Assembly (NCBI GenBank): GCA_016648135.1
Contig: JADDOH010003931.1
Location: 1 to 64,000 of the forward strand
Length of the DNA: 64,000 nt
Source of the DNA: Agrypnia vestita
Taxonomy: Eukaryota; Arthropoda; Insecta; Trichoptera; Phryganeidae
Direction: 5' to 3'
A program made the translations under genes and the position numbers. The notes under the pieces are model-generated. The model was not told the DNA's origin. It saw only the letters and a list, made by a program, of their open reading frames with translations, and made no database searches. Of this stretch, positions 21,141-33,394 are shown piece by piece. Every line of letters starts with the position of its first letter. Position 1 is the first letter of the stretch.

Positions 21141-22120
21141 ACTTTTAATAGTTCACCACTATTTTTGGGATCGTTTCATTTTAATTTTAATTTCTTCCGA
21201 CCGGAACTCTTGCCTTTGAATTAAACTATTTTATAAACTGTGTTCCTGTCTTTTTTTTACTTTTAAGATCTTCAGAATATTTTTTTTAATTTAATTTATT
21301 TAATCACATTATACATAATGTTGTTATTACATATCATATATTTGCATAACTGAAAATATTTACGCTTGTCCATCTTTAATAGAGAATTTAATTCGCGGGC
21401 ACTGTCATATATAATATATTGTTAATTAAATCATTAAAGTCGTTATATTAAAATAGTGAAAAAGGATGTAAAGTAAGAAAAAGAAAATGTATCTAGAAAC
21501 ATTAGATTAAATAAAAATTAAGAAGGTATTGTAATAACATCTATAAGTATGCATGGACTATTTTTGAAAAGATTTTTTTTTCATAGAGTTATTGAGATTG
21601 ATTTTTTGAGTAGATTTTTCAATTTAGTTTTGAAATTTTTATAATTTTTTTTTCGTCTCCATTTCATTTATTAGAAAATATCTGGTGATTTTTTCTGGTG
21701 TTACATAATCTATATTATTTTAAATTTTATCGTTTGCTCTACCATATGTTTCAATGGAAGATTTATTACTTCTGACTCAGGTTGAGGTACAGATATTTTT
21801 TGTTAAGGTCTAAGGTCCGTGTTGAGGGTCTAATCTACGCTTTTACTTTCCTCAGGTTATCTAGTGGCGTTCTCGAAATTCTAATTTCTTTAACTTCCTA
21901 CAGTTTCTAATCAGGTTATCATGGATCCTACATTGGACCATAAATCTTGCGTCTTTATTTTCGAAGACCTGTTTTCTCGCGCTAAACCAAAGTTCTAAAT
22001 TTCACACCCAAATAAAGCGATCGCTTGTATCAATATTATATTATGCTACGCCAGGAGCGTAGCTGCTAACTGAGCCTACTTAAGGCTGAGGACTAGTTGG
22101 GCCGAAATCGCCGAATAAGT
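21141..22120. other. AT-rich, gene-free stretch
   Basis: No ORF or repeat is recognised. The segment at 21770-22030 is less AT-rich and may be an old LINE fragment, but no protein motif is readable. Confidence 0.35.
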
Positions 22121-22124
22121 TCAG

Positions 22125-22345
22125 CAGGGGATTGCAGTAGGAATATTGAAGCATGACTTGCGGAACCATATATTTTGAAAAAAATAAATGAAATAAAACA
22201 CATATCTCGCATTATTTCTATCACAATTATGTTCATATAATTCATATTTTAATTTATCATAATATTCCGTGCATGTATATCAGAAAAACATTTAATTTCT
22301 AATTTTTTCCAAAAAACATATGCTTACGTAAAAGTCATGCTTCAA
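22125..22345. mobile_element. hAT-type MITE (family 4), right end truncated
   Basis: The left terminus is CAGGGGATTGCAGTAGGAAT. The TATTGAAGCATGACTT segment is repeated inverted near the right end, with TTACGTAAGCATATG beside it. AAGTTCAG precedes the left end and TAGTTCAG follows the right end, a 7/8 match to an 8-bp target duplication typical of hAT. The last few bases of the right terminus are missing. Confidence 0.65.
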
Positions 22346-22478
22346 TAGTTCAGCGATAGCAAAATTACAGCGTTATTTAAAAAATCTTAGTTGCAATTGA
22401 ATGAGTAGGTATATCTTAAATTCAAATACTTATACGTATAATAATTTCGTTCTACCAGGAGGCTTAAGAGGTATATAT

Positions 22479-22711
22479 CAGGCGCATGCAGTGAATATAT
22501 TGAAGCACGACTTCAACGTGAATATATATACATATTTTGAAAAAAATATCAAAATAAAATACTTATGTGGTAGAAAATTACGATGTATTAAAATCTGAAT
22601 AATATGATAATAATTGAAGTGATATTCAAGATACATTCTATAAATCGATTTTTTTTCAAAATATCTGCTTACGTAAATGTCACGCATCAGTGTTCTCACT
22701 GCACGCCCCTG
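22479..22711. mobile_element. hAT-type MITE (family 4), intact ends
   Basis: Termini CAGGCGCATGCAGTGA and TCACTGCACGCCCCTG are inverted repeats starting CAG and ending CTG. They are flanked by GTATATAT (22471-22478) and GTATGTAT (22712-22719), an 8-bp target duplication with one mismatch. The subterminal ATATTTTGAAAAAAAT is also inverted. It has no coding capacity and would need a hAT transposase in trans. Confidence 0.78.
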
Positions 22712-22719
22712 GTATGTAT

Positions 22720-24540
22720 TATATATTAGCCTTTGAACATAAAATCAGATTAGTCTTTTTTAAGACATCAATAATAACAGTATTTAGAGTATTTAAAAGG
22801 AGTATTTACCTACAAGTAAAAATTTTGTTCGTAAAAATATATATAAGAGTATGCAAAATGCAACATTTTTTTAGCAATTTAAATTGATGAAAAATAAGTA
22901 AAACGACGTATTTTCATGTAAAGAAGGGTCCAGAGGAAAGCCCAGTATACTTATCTAACTGAGGGACCAGTAATTTAGTTGCTACGCTACTGTGCTATAC
23001 CTGCATTCTAGCTATGCAGGTTTAATTTAAAACTCCCTACATATTAATAGAAAATATCGCAGTGGTTTGGGAAAAATGGGTTCGGATACATTAAGAATTT
23101 GCCACGTGTGTATGGGCTTAAGACACAAATGTTGTAAGGCATAAGTGCGCGAATAATTGTACTTTTATCTCCGTTCCTTGCGGTATCGGGGATAAAAGCT
23201 CATTGCTGCAGATAAGCCAGGCCACCTCTTCCTTTGCCGGTTAAGTGCTTCACTGTTAAACTTACTCTCACTTTGAGCTTTGAATAACTTCAAAGCTATT
23301 TATCTTGGCCCCGCTCAAAGGCTCGCGATTGTATTTCCATACCCGGGCCGTTGTTAGTCACCGAGAAAACGAACCGGAGTTTGTGAAAAAAGAATAGTAT
23401 ACAGTTTTTGGTATTATAACGTTCGTTCGAGGTTAACGTCTCAAGTCTTTGTATCCAGAGAACGAAATGTCTTCAATTTTTCGATCACGAATTTGTAATG
23501 AAAACCTTATAAATTTTTTTGTGCTATTTTTAAGATCGTTATCGAGGCAATATGTACTATTTAATTTGGTACTATTTAAGTGCAATTTGACACTATATAG
23601 TTACAAGCAAGTGACGTAAAACTAGTCATTGAGTTCTATACAATAATATTATTTGGGTTGGCACATTATCCTGGCACTTTCACGATGCTTGCCTTCCACG
23701 CAGGCTGCATACATTGGTAAATTCTGCTCCTGAGACATCGTGTTGCTGGTCTTAAGCTGAAGCTGGAGCACTGCACCAACTCTCTTCTGCAAGATGCGGC
23801 GCTATCGTGGAAGTCTCGATCCCTAATCAAGAATGGCATCGGATGCAGAATAGCTATAAATATGTGTGATTATTCCGCATCTACCTTCTACCAGGACTTC
23901 AACCCAGTATCTCTCTATCCCCGGTAGACTAGTTACTCTGTTCAACTAAGCCGTATCACGTTATTTTTGATTTATTATATTAAGTTATCTTTACGCTATA
24001 CTTCTGCGTTGTATCTATTTTTTACGTTCTGAAGAATCGCAACACCACCATTAAAATGTTTATTAAATACCGTTAATCGTATACATAGCAAGGATACCTT
24101 TTTTTTGGATATCTTATCATAATAATAAAAATGTTGTCCACCTACAAATTTACCAACCAATACACAATTACTGCTTTAAACTTGTCTATTACCTGTTATG
24201 CAATCAAGATAATCTCTTTCTACCAAAACTCTACCTTAGCTTCTCCTATATACTTCTATCTTCTCTTGCATGATGTACCTTCTGTAAAAGATCGTAATTC
24301 TCATTGCGTACAATGTGTCAGAACTTTTCTGATTTCCTTCGTTTGATAGTTGTTATTATCTCTCTAGACTTATTCATGCATCCTAATACCTCTCTTAAAC
24401 TCACGAGATCTTTAGAACACGTCATTACGTTTAGAGACCTCATAAAATCACACAAAACTTGAAAACCATTTTACCTACGCAAGAACATCATTCCAGCCCA
24501 AATAAAAACAGGACCAATACGATTAATTTTGTAGCTAACT
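22720..24540. other. Gene-free stretch
   Basis: AT-rich, with two more balanced patches at 23100-23400 and 23660-23950. The latter two patches contain no open frame of protein-like composition, no splice-bounded ORF I can support, and no second copy in the window. They are candidates for single-copy noncoding sequence. Confidence 0.35.
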
Positions 24541-24544
24541 AAGG

Positions 24545-24870
24545 ATACCGCCATTTTCCCGCATGGGTAGGCGGAGATATGTTGCCACACTCTTCTGTCC
24601 TGGCACACCACTTTTGACTCATTCACTTTCATACATTTCATCCACGCTCTTCGGTTGTTGAAGCTTTTAACAAGACCGACCTCAAGTATTTGGTTAATCT
24701 ATCCATGCCAGGTCCTTCGCAGACGCCTCTGTACCTGATGCCTTCAACACTCGCCTTCTTGGCCTTACCATCTCAACGATCCTTTCTATATTCTTTTTAC
24801 TACGCCTCAGCCAGCATTACATTCACTTTTTATTCGTCACTTTGTCGAAGACTAATTTTTTGGTATTAAA
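24545..24870 (-). pseudogene. RTE-type LINE 3' end remnant
   Basis: From GCATGGGTAGGCGGAG and CACTCTTCTGTCCTGGCAC through ACGCTCTTCGGTTGTTGAAG to GCATTACATTCAC it follows the 39.8-kb copy's 3' end on the minus strand, with many substitutions and deletions. Confidence 0.65.
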
Positions 24871-25135
24871 ATATATGTACGACGACTTACCTCAACAAAC
24901 AAGGCAATTGAACATTGAAAGATTTAAAAAAGAAGCGTCAAATATACTAAGACGTACAAAAACGTATTTGACTTTAACAACTTAAAAAATATTAATATTA
25001 ATTTGTAAAATATCTAAATGTAAGACCTCCTAGGTCTGTTACCTATTATTTAAATAATAAGAAATTATATATGTGTTCTGAGAACATTATTATTAGATTT
25101 CGTCCATATATGGATCATTATTAATCGAGACAGAA

Positions 25136-25690
25136 GTCTCACAGAGTCGAAGCTTTTTATATGGGAAACGTGTATGGAAGACTTTTATAAAGTAGCCACC
25201 GAGCTTATGATCTGAATGAGTAGATATCATAATATATATCTATTGCTTTATATTCTATTTTTAAACAATAGATGTCTCTAGCTTAATGCCTTAAAATATC
25301 GGAAAGAATGCGGATCTAGAATATATTGTCACGGGTCATGGCTTTGAGAGACAAATTAAAACACTGAAAATTAATTAACGGTTTATTAATTAGTTGTTAA
25401 TTAATTATTATATTGACAGTTACCCAACACAAATTGATTTTAACGCTTTTCTTTAATTACACTATTTCGTAATAAATCACTCATATATGAACACTTTATT
25501 ATCGCTGGGAACACCTTATTTATCGCTCGTAGAACATTAAATTCTCGCACGTAGTATTTATCGCATTTATTAATTTCGCCACAATCGGTAAGTATTCGCA
25601 CGATTATTTCACTGGTGTCGTTATGTGATAACTTAAGCCAGCTCATACAGTTCATAAGCCCTATGGCTAAGATCTTCGTTTCTGTGAGAC
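25136..25690. mobile_element. MITE family 5 (palindromic type)
   Basis: GTCTCACAGAGTCGAAG at the left and its complement CTTCGTTTCTGTGAGAC near the right are terminal inverted repeats. Further in, GGGAAACGTGTATGGAAG (left) and GCCAGCTCATACAG...CATAAGCCC (right) are family landmarks shared with copies at 30.8, 35.4, 47.6 and 63.9 kb. It has no ORF. Confidence 0.7.
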
Positions 25691-25699
25691 TTGCATAAT

Positions 25700-26760
25700 T
25701 TATCTCAATTAAAAATATGTATATTTTTAAAAATTAAACTGTTCAAACTGTTCCGAAATATCAGATGTAAAAAAGCTGTCTAATCGGACTACCAGATTTC
25801 ATTTCAAAATAACCAATTGTTTTACTTCAGTGTCCTCCCAAACAACCATTTAACATATTTAAAAGGCCAAACCCGCATCTAACTGCTGGCCCTTCACTTC
25901 AACACATAATAATGGCCCAATAATACACAGAATATCGCCATAAAACACGGAGCAGTGCCATTATAAGCGCGCCTACCCATGATTACATCTTGTTTCGTGT
26001 GAAACTAGCACTGTTTTCATGCTTCGTAAAAGTGAAATCGCTTTGCCGCTATTTTTATTCGGCTAATGCGAAAATTGGACATTGCTTTGTCGATTGAAGT
26101 TCGCTCTGCGTTAACGCGAACTAAATCGATACCATTCCGGATTTCGGACTAACGCAATAGTTTAATATTCCAGTCGGTCAAGAGAACACAAGTTTCCTTA
26201 AGTTCGCCGCAGAGTAAGTCACCTTTTGACTGTTGTTAGAAAGTTATTTCGTTATCTATTCCATTTGGTAATAATAGATAGATCCATTATTGTTTATTCA
26301 AGGTACTTATTGTACCAGAGTTCACTGAATAACTAAAAGGTTGACAAGATTTTTACAGCATCTATTACTTATTTTAATAAATTTAAAACAAGTATTGCAC
26401 TAAATATATTTAATTTTTTGTAAATTAAATTAGACACGAAATCTATTTTTGTTAACACCAAACGGTTTCGGAACAACCGTTCTTTTGTTTTCAAATCGAT
26501 GTCTCACGACGATTCGAAGACATTTATCGCCGCAGAATTTCTGACGGATGATGCGACGAATAAAAAAATGAGTGCATTTTCAAAAAAAGTCCAAGTGCCA
26601 CTTTAATGTTTTATCGATTTTCGGCCTAAGACAGTTCCGTATTCAAAAGTTTCGAAACTGTACAACTTTGACAGCCACATTGAATGTCGAATGAATGAAT
26701 GTGTTTTCTGTTTTAAAAAAGAATATCTGACAATTATGTACCTACGTCGTGTTTGCAAAA
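25700..26760. other. Gene-free stretch
   Basis: The segment 25960-26240 is more balanced in base composition, without ORF or repeat match. The rest is AT-rich. Confidence 0.35.
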
Positions 26761-26765
26761 AACAT

Positions 26766-27325
26766 CAACAAGCCCATAAAAAACAAGTTTTTATTTTACT
26801 CCCTTCTCTGTAAATTAAGTTTACCATCATGTAATTAAATAATTGATTGACTGAAAATGAAAGATGTCTAGACAATTATCTATGTCAAAAATCTCTAAAA
26901 ATAAACTCTTTATTATTTGATTTCTTCCCAAAATAACCGAAGTGTGCTGTAATCTGTGAACCAATTGTCATAAATTTTCGAAATTCGTAGTGAAGTACCT
27001 ATTATACCTACCGACGGAGTAATTCAAATTTTAAATATTCCGAGACGTTATCAGGCCGTCGTTGGTCAAATCAAATCAAACTTCTGTAATGATTCCAATT
27101 TGAAAAAACCATTAAAATTTCTAAAAATCCAAAATTATACTATAATTATTAATTTTTTTACGAAAATTTGATAGATCTTCTTGATCGTCGCTACAAGTCT
27201 ACTTGCAAAGTTTCAGCTCGATTGGATCACGGAAAAAGGGTTGAAAATCGATCTAAAGTTTTTTCGTCAAGCAAACAAGCAAGCAGACAGACGCCACGAG
27301 TTAAAAGAAAGGAAGTAATAAAATA
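26766..27325 (+). repeat. Dispersed repeat family 1, copy 3 (interrupted)
   Basis: It opens AAGCCCATAAAAAACAAG and closes ACGAGTTAAAAGAAAGGAAG as in copy 2, but about 230 extra bases sit in the middle (roughly 26840-27090), so this copy either keeps an internal part lost from the others or carries an insertion. Confidence 0.65.
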
Positions 27326-27549
27326 AAATAATTATAATTGAATGCCTCATAAATATTTACTACATTAAGCAATCCTCTGTATTGATGCGAAGCCTTGTTA
27401 TTCAACCACGTAGATACATCCAAACACATTTAAATGAGTATAATACATTATTAGGTACACGTGAAGGAAACCTCTGAACGCTTGCTAGAGATTAATTAAC
27501 ATACATAGGTTGCCAACATAATTAAAATGAGAAAGTACCTGGTACCTGA

Positions 27550-27890
27550 TCTTTAATCTGCCCCCACATTCTGTTGTGGATATTCAACTCTTGACGAGTC
27601 CTAAGGGGTCAGGGGAGTATTAACACCTTGCTGCCAAATCGTCTTCTCTAGTCGGTCGCCTCACAATCATCATGAGGATCTGCTGATGTCCTTAACAATT
27701 TTCCTCCACTTTTCTCTGATAGTTGTGCCAACATAGTAGCCAGCAGCGTCGTGCGAGATCGGTTTTTCTTGTCCAGTCATTAATATTTTTCTACCAGCTT
27801 CTGCAAGATCATTGTGTTCTAAAAATTGGAAGTTAATTAGAAAAAACTTAATTAGACAGATCGTAGACGGTCTATCATAAATTTTCAATG
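27550..27890 (-). pseudogene. Possible LINE C-terminal remnant
   Basis: The frame at 27888-27670 reads EKWRKIVKDISRSS before a stop, reminiscent of the Trp-Arg-rich ends of LINE ORF2 proteins. Upstream words (GRKILMTGQEKPISHDAAG) are not recognised. It could instead be a fragment of an unrelated gene; I am not sure. Confidence 0.3.
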
Positions 27891-27899
27891 TTTAGGGAA

Positions 27900-29125
27900 T
27901 GGAGTAGTGGTTGACTTGAAGGGTGTTTCATGTTCGTATATATATTTATTTTTCACTAGAGATAAGCTCCGGTAGCAAATGAAGGTGTACAAGTAAAATA
28001 ACAGATTAACACTGAGAACATGTGCGGGAGTTCCTCCCGAAACGAGAACGTAGCAAATCCGGCGGACGGCCCGACGTAGAGACATAATGATGATGTGACA
28101 TAATCTGTTATGTTCCAGCACGTACACCTACATATATATTTACCCCATCTGTATCCTTTATACAAAATTGTTTATGCTATACCATATTTCATTGCAGTCC
28201 TTAATCTACTGACCTACTCGATTGACTTGACTCAGCGATATAACCCTCATAATTTGGCCCACCCACTTAAATTATTTTGTCAACTAGACATTATTGCAAT
28301 ACAAAACTGTATCAAGTATGCGCAATACTGAAATCTTACTGAGCCTGCGTGAATCATTCCCCGTTGCAATAAAATTGAGAACACTCAGCACCGCATTTTC
28401 GTGGCATTTAAGTTTGCTTTTCACTCAAAATGCTGTGAGATTTTTTTACCCATTTAAATAATTTCATGTAGAATTTTCTGGAATAAAATAAGTTCTGGAG
28501 GAAATTTCCTAAAAACTAATACGTAGCGCTAGTAGTCGTGAAAAGATTTCAAGTACATTTCTTTATTGTATCTTAATATAATAATTTAATTAGCAGGTTT
28601 TCCCGAAGGTTTTCGAAGAATATTGTAATTTAAAGAAGATGATTGCTTTCAACGGGAAAAAATAGATGTCTATCTAATATGATAATATTACGTCTCAATG
28701 TAATATATTGTATTATTATTTGTGTTTGTGATAGTTATATTTTAATAAATTGCTTAATAAATTTTTTTGTTGTTTTTTTTTTAAATTTATTTTTAATGCC
28801 ACACCTTCAGAAAACTACATACTAATACTGATTTCAAACTCAACCCAATTTCCCAATTATAAATACATTTGGTCTGCTCTAGCAATATGCGCATATTTAA
28901 TGTATCAATGAAATCTGATCATGTACAAATTGGCATAGGTATATCCTGCGGCGTGTGCGGTGCAAAAAAATTGTAATAATTATTTAAACAAAGTAAGATG
29001 AAAATCGCAAGTTTTCGATTGTTATGCCTAAAATTGTGATCATATCAAAAAGAATTGAATTGTTATATATCGTCATCTGTTTGTTTTTCAAACAAAAATG
29101 TATAAGTCTGACATTTGCGTCTAAT
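27900..29125. other. AT-rich, gene-free stretch
   Basis: There is a GC patch at 28020-28085 without ORF or repeat match. Otherwise it is AT-rich, with chance open frames only. Confidence 0.35.
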
Positions 29126-29133
29126 TCGGTATT

Positions 29134-29287
29134 CGGCCGTTTTCTGAAAATATTCACAATTCGTGAAAAACTTAATATTTGCTTACGCTTCAAAGCTTTC
29201 TGATTGATTGAATTCATTAATTTCAAACCTATAAAACTTAAAACGTCAACAATGACGGCATTATAATGTTATTTTCAGAATACGGCG
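29134..29287. mobile_element. MITE family 3, both ends present
   Basis: CGGCCGTTTTCTGAAAATA at the left and TTATTTTCAGAATACGGCG at the right are terminal inverted repeats of about 19 bp. The element is about 150 bp and noncoding. Flanking bases do not give a clear target duplication. Confidence 0.6.
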
Positions 29288-29289
29288 GA

Positions 29290-30015
29290 TTGATCTTCAG
29301 AGTTTTGGATACAATATTCGGTGGAGTTTTTATTATCGCTTGTAAGGAATAATTATGCTATACAATTTAATGTTATAAAGTAAAAAGATTCCTGATTTAT
29401 ATAATTGTAATATCACAATGATAATAAAAAACCTAAAAAACTTTAAAATCTTGAAATATACCTACTGTAGATATATTTCAAGATTTTAAAGTACCATCTC
29501 TTAAAAAATCATACAAAATTAAAGCCCTATGCCAAACTTATAAAGATTGTTTCAAAAATAAATCCCATCCTTAAAAACGTATAAGTAACAGATATAGAAC
29601 AAAGAGACAAATAAAAATACCATCTTTAAAAACCATTATGGCACAATATTATTGTACATACTTTGTTAAATCGTACAATATATTGTTGTCATAAAACAAA
29701 TTTCATGAAATAAACTTTTCAAAATACGAGCAGTTTTAAGAAGGAGTTAAATCTTTGAATTTGGACAGCTATAATTGTAAGATTGTCTAAATATTTCAAA
29801 TGGTTAATGTTTAATAAAAACTTATATATTAATTGGCTTGTAAATACTCCTCCCATAAACTCGAGCTGTCGGCGCATATTATGGGAAGTATAATGGAATG
29901 CTTAGAATGTAATAACATACTTGCTAACTTACTGTAAAATCTCGAATTTAGTAAATTGTATATTGGTAGTCCTCGATGACTACATTAATTATTTTTTGGA
30001 TATTGCTGCCTTTGC
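29290..30015. other. AT-rich, gene-free stretch
   Basis: A perfect inverted repeat, AATATATCTACAGTAGGTATATT-like with flanking AAATCTTGAAATATA / TATATTTCAAGATTT, lies at about 29440-29485; it would form a hairpin of some 15-20 bp but no family is recognised. Confidence 0.4.
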
Positions 30016-30019
30016 TTTT

Positions 30020-30360
30020 ACATCCCACTTACTTACTTACTTACCATCACGCCGATTTCCGCAGGGGTAGGCAGAAAGGAAAGAGCGCTACACTCTTCTA
30101 TCCTGATACCCAACTCTCGCCTCATCCAGATTCATACATATTTGCATACAAGCTCGTCGATTGTTGAGACTCCTAACAGGACTATAATCCAGCATCCGAT
30201 TAATCTGGCATGCCACGTCTTTCGCGATCATTCTCTCATTCTGGTGCAGTCAATATTGTAACTTGCGTCTTATCTTTTTTTACCATTCTCTTTCCTCGTT
30301 CATTAACCCAACATGCCCAAACAATCTGAGTGATTCTTTTTTCATTCTATCATAGCTGTT
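30020..30360 (-). pseudogene. RTE-type LINE 3' end remnant with TAAG-type tail
   Basis: The plus strand shows repeated TTAC units (30027-30043) then CATCACGCCGATTTCCGCAG and GGGTAGGCAGAAAGGAAAG, the mirror of the family's 3' end. The coding remnant is visible to about 30360, where ATGCCCAAACAATCTGAG matches the WFGHVERM region. It is 5'-truncated. Confidence 0.68.
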
Positions 30361-30836
30361 ATTTATTTTACAAAAATCATTTTTTAATAGTAATTTATTA
30401 TAAACAACTGCTACAGCGTGCGCAAATCGAGTGATGCTGTATGGAAACCAGCACCGTAATGGCTGATCACGACGACGCCCGGCGCCATCTTGTTTCCGGT
30501 TAATGCGATCAAAGGATTCGATAATTTCCCGTAACTCATTACCTGCCCTTCCTTGCCTTCCATTACCTGCCCCACGCTTGGTTAACTCTCTTCCCATACT
30601 CTCCTCGCGCTAACTGAAATCACTACCGAGAAACGATTTTAAAAGCCTTATATCATGCCGCACTAGATGTAAAGCCTCCCTTTGAAGACATGGAATTCTG
30701 CGGTAAAAAACAACGCCTTATAGGGGATGTAAAATGTGTCAGAATGATTAGGCTATATAGAAAGATCTGTTAAGAAGCGAAGTACAAATTTTAATTAAGA
30801 TAAATTATAGAAGTCTCGCAGAGAAGAAGCTATTTA

Positions 30837-32104
30837 GTAAAAGCCGGATAGTTGACCCACTTTTCAAAAAAGCTCTATTATTTAACAATATGTATTTCCT
30901 AAGAGTAATGCAACATGTATATCAAAACATTGGTCTTTGATCTTTTATAGCAGCCTATTTTTGTAAACGTAATAAATATTGGTTTTGAGTAATTCCTGTT
31001 TTATTTGACCTCTCAAAAGAGGGATAGTTGCCTATTATAGCGGATAGTAGCCTAATGTTAAAAATGCTTCGATACTTGCCTCGTACGGGGGATAGACGCC
31101 TCACTACGATTTTTTTGGATAGAAACCAATTTATATCAATTTAAGTAATCAGTATTTATTATTTACTGAGATCTTTTATGAAGAACTAATCAAAATATTA
31201 ATCATTATTTTAAAATAGTATTAAGTTTTTACGTTTTAAACTATAAAAATGTAACAAAATAGGCTCCAAACTTTAAATTAGGTATGTTATTAGTAAAATA
31301 TTGTTTATCTTAAAGATAGAACAATATGTCGAACAACTTTGGCCTTAGCATTAATTATCACCAGAAGCCAGGGTTTATATCTTTCCACATCTCATGCAAT
31401 GGTTTTTGAATGTTGTACAAGTTCATGCAACCACATTCGACATATCCAGTTCTTCGAACGCAAGTGCTAGACTATCTTCTGTCCAGCTGATGTGACGCGG
31501 CACCACGCCTGGTTTTCGCGAGGCATTATACTTGCGAGGCATTTTGTTCACCTATAATGAACGCATGAAACAGTTTTAAGGTATTTATTTTATAAACAAA
31601 GTTATAGTCGCAATAAGTTGGAAAAAATACCAAAAGAAAGAAAATTTTTTTTTTAGTTATATAATTTATAGTTGCGGATAGTTGCCACTAGAGCGACCAT
31701 CCGCAAAAGTAGATAGGACGACTATCCTTTTTGATACGGATACTTGCCCTTTTTATTTTTGAAATAAATAAAAACTATTCAACACTAACATGTAATAAAG
31801 TGTTATTTAAACTCTAATGCATGCAAAGAAATAAAAAGTTTACTGAAACCACAATCACTTATAAAAATATTCAAAAGAAATTACTTACCAATATAATTTC
31901 GACACCTGTCAAAGTTTCGCCGCGGAAGATTTTTGTTCATACGGAAAAAACGCGTGCGCGTACTCCGACAGCTTACATGTCATTGAGGCCTGCGGGAGGG
32001 GCACTTCTAATTATAGTAAAACGCTAACGCCACCAACATCCCTACCATAGTGTATTCGAAACCGGGGCACGTATCCCACTGAGGCAACTATCCAGCTTTT
32101 ACCC
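30837..32104. mobile_element. pogo/Tigger-like DNA transposon remnant
   Basis: Terminal inverted repeats GTAAAAGCCGGATAGTTG (left) and CAACTATCCAGCTTTTAC (right) are flanked by TA (30835-30836 and 32105-32106), the target duplication of Tc1/mariner/pogo elements. The word GGATAGTTGCC or a close variant recurs at 30846, 31022, 31042, 31088, 31676 and 32082 (inverted), probably transposase-binding repeats. The only coding relic is a short N-terminal DNA-binding segment. The element is too short for a transposase and is non-autonomous. Confidence 0.62.
31423..31542 (-). pseudogene. N-terminal fragment of a pogo-like transposase (psq-type DNA-binding region)
   Basis: ATG at 31542 opens 39 codons, MPRKYNASRKPG then SWTEDSLALAFEEL, before a TGA at 31425-31423. 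The start MPRKY with a basic stretch and W-T-E-x-x-L-x-x-A is the usual opening of pogo/Tigger/jerky-type proteins with a pipsqueak helix-turn-helix. After a shift of frame, YNIQKPL resembles the second helix. No DDE catalytic domain is present. Confidence 0.5.
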
Positions 32105-32639
32105 TATGGAAAACGTATATGGAAATCTTTTTGGTACAATGGCCCAGGGCTTACAATCCGTATTAGCTGGCTTAAGTGATCACTCTACACAATGCAATGC
32201 TTACCAATATCATCTTAAAAACATCCACACATCGAATTTTTTATAATATTAATCATCCGTTTACTTAAGCCAGCTCATGCAGGTTGTAAGTCCTGGGACA
32301 TAGTACAAAAAATACTTTCATACACGTTTTTCATACATTTTTTTATATTTGTAATTACACTGTTTATATGTGTCTAAATTATTAATATAAATAAATAAAT
32401 TTGATAAAATCAAAGGTTAATCTTGGAAATGAAAATAATATTTTAATATTTTGTGAAATAGATCGAACATTCTACATGCTGGCTCGAACATGAAGAATAT
32501 CAAAAGGCCATCAAAACCATTTTATCAGAAATGAAATTATCGCGATTCTTTGATAAAATTTTTTTAAATGTAAACTTATTTACGTATTGGCAAAGCGTTC
32601 TGGAAGTGATGGACATGGTCGCATAAAGAATAATATTTT

Positions 32640-32945
32640 CATTTTTATAGGTTATTATTACTTTATACCTCATTATTCTTTGCCCCGTCGAGTAGCGTTA
32701 GTGAAGGACATTGTTAGATTGAGAATTACGCATTTTTCATCTTTTATACTTTATTATTATTATTTTATTATCTCATCCTTATTTGCGTCATCTGGTAGAA
32801 TCAGCGACGGACATTGTTACGTATAGAATTATGCTTTTTTTAAATTATTGCTTTCGTACTTCATAATTATAATTTTATATTTCATAATTATTTGCGCCAT
32901 CTGGTGGCGTTAGCGATGGACCTTGTTGCATAGAAAATGAGTATT
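32640..32945. repeat. Three tandem units of about 105 bp with CTCF-like words
   Basis: Anchors GTAGCGTTAGTGAAGGACAT (about 32693), GTAGAATCAGCGACGGACAT (about 32796) and GTGGCGTTAGCGATGGACCT (about 32905) are spaced 103-109 bp, each followed by TTGTTA/G and AT-rich DNA. The last unit contains GCGCCATCTGGTGG (32894-32907), whose complement CCACCAGATGGCGC fits the CTCF core consensus at every position. The second unit has a version with one core mismatch. Confidence 0.6.
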
Positions 32946-33394
32946 TCGATTATGAACGGAATATTTCAAGAGTTCTATTGTCCAACAGGCATACCGACAG
33001 TAGAGCATAAAATGGTGAGCAAAAATAAACTTTTCAGGGAATAACTCTTACGAAAACTCATAAATAATAACTGGTTAGAAATCGAAATATAAAAAAGTTA
33101 ACACAGATGCCATATACACCTGTGAAACCTTCTTGACATGTATGAATTTCAGGCGATTTATCTCAACACAAATCTGCTTTTTCGTCACTTTGTAATAAAC
33201 ACAGATCTGTTCTTAGTGAAACTTTTCACGATAGATTTTTATATTATTAATAATGTTTTCTCGGTGTTTACAAAACGCAAATAAAAAAATATTTCAATTA
33301 AAACAATATACAAACAAAAACAATAAACACTTGTTTCAATAGCGATTAATTTAAAAAATATTTTTATATTGTAACAAGATGCTAAAAAGAATTT

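Larger units (their letters stand above)
30813..32345. mobile_element. MITE family 5 copy split by a pogo-like insertion
   Basis: The left end GTCTCGCAGAGAAGAAGC (30813-30830) and the continuation TATGGAAAACGTATATGG (32105 on) are one MITE arm separated by 1.27 kb. The opposite arm (about 32260-32345) carries the complementary TTAAGCCAGCTCATGCAGG and CATACACGTTTTTCATAC. The far end is slightly truncated. Confidence 0.65.

Noticed and set aside
27670..27888. Conserved host protein exon (EKWRKIVKDISRSS)
   Set aside because: No clear splice signals, and the wording is more like the end of a LINE ORF; evidence is too weak to call it a gene.
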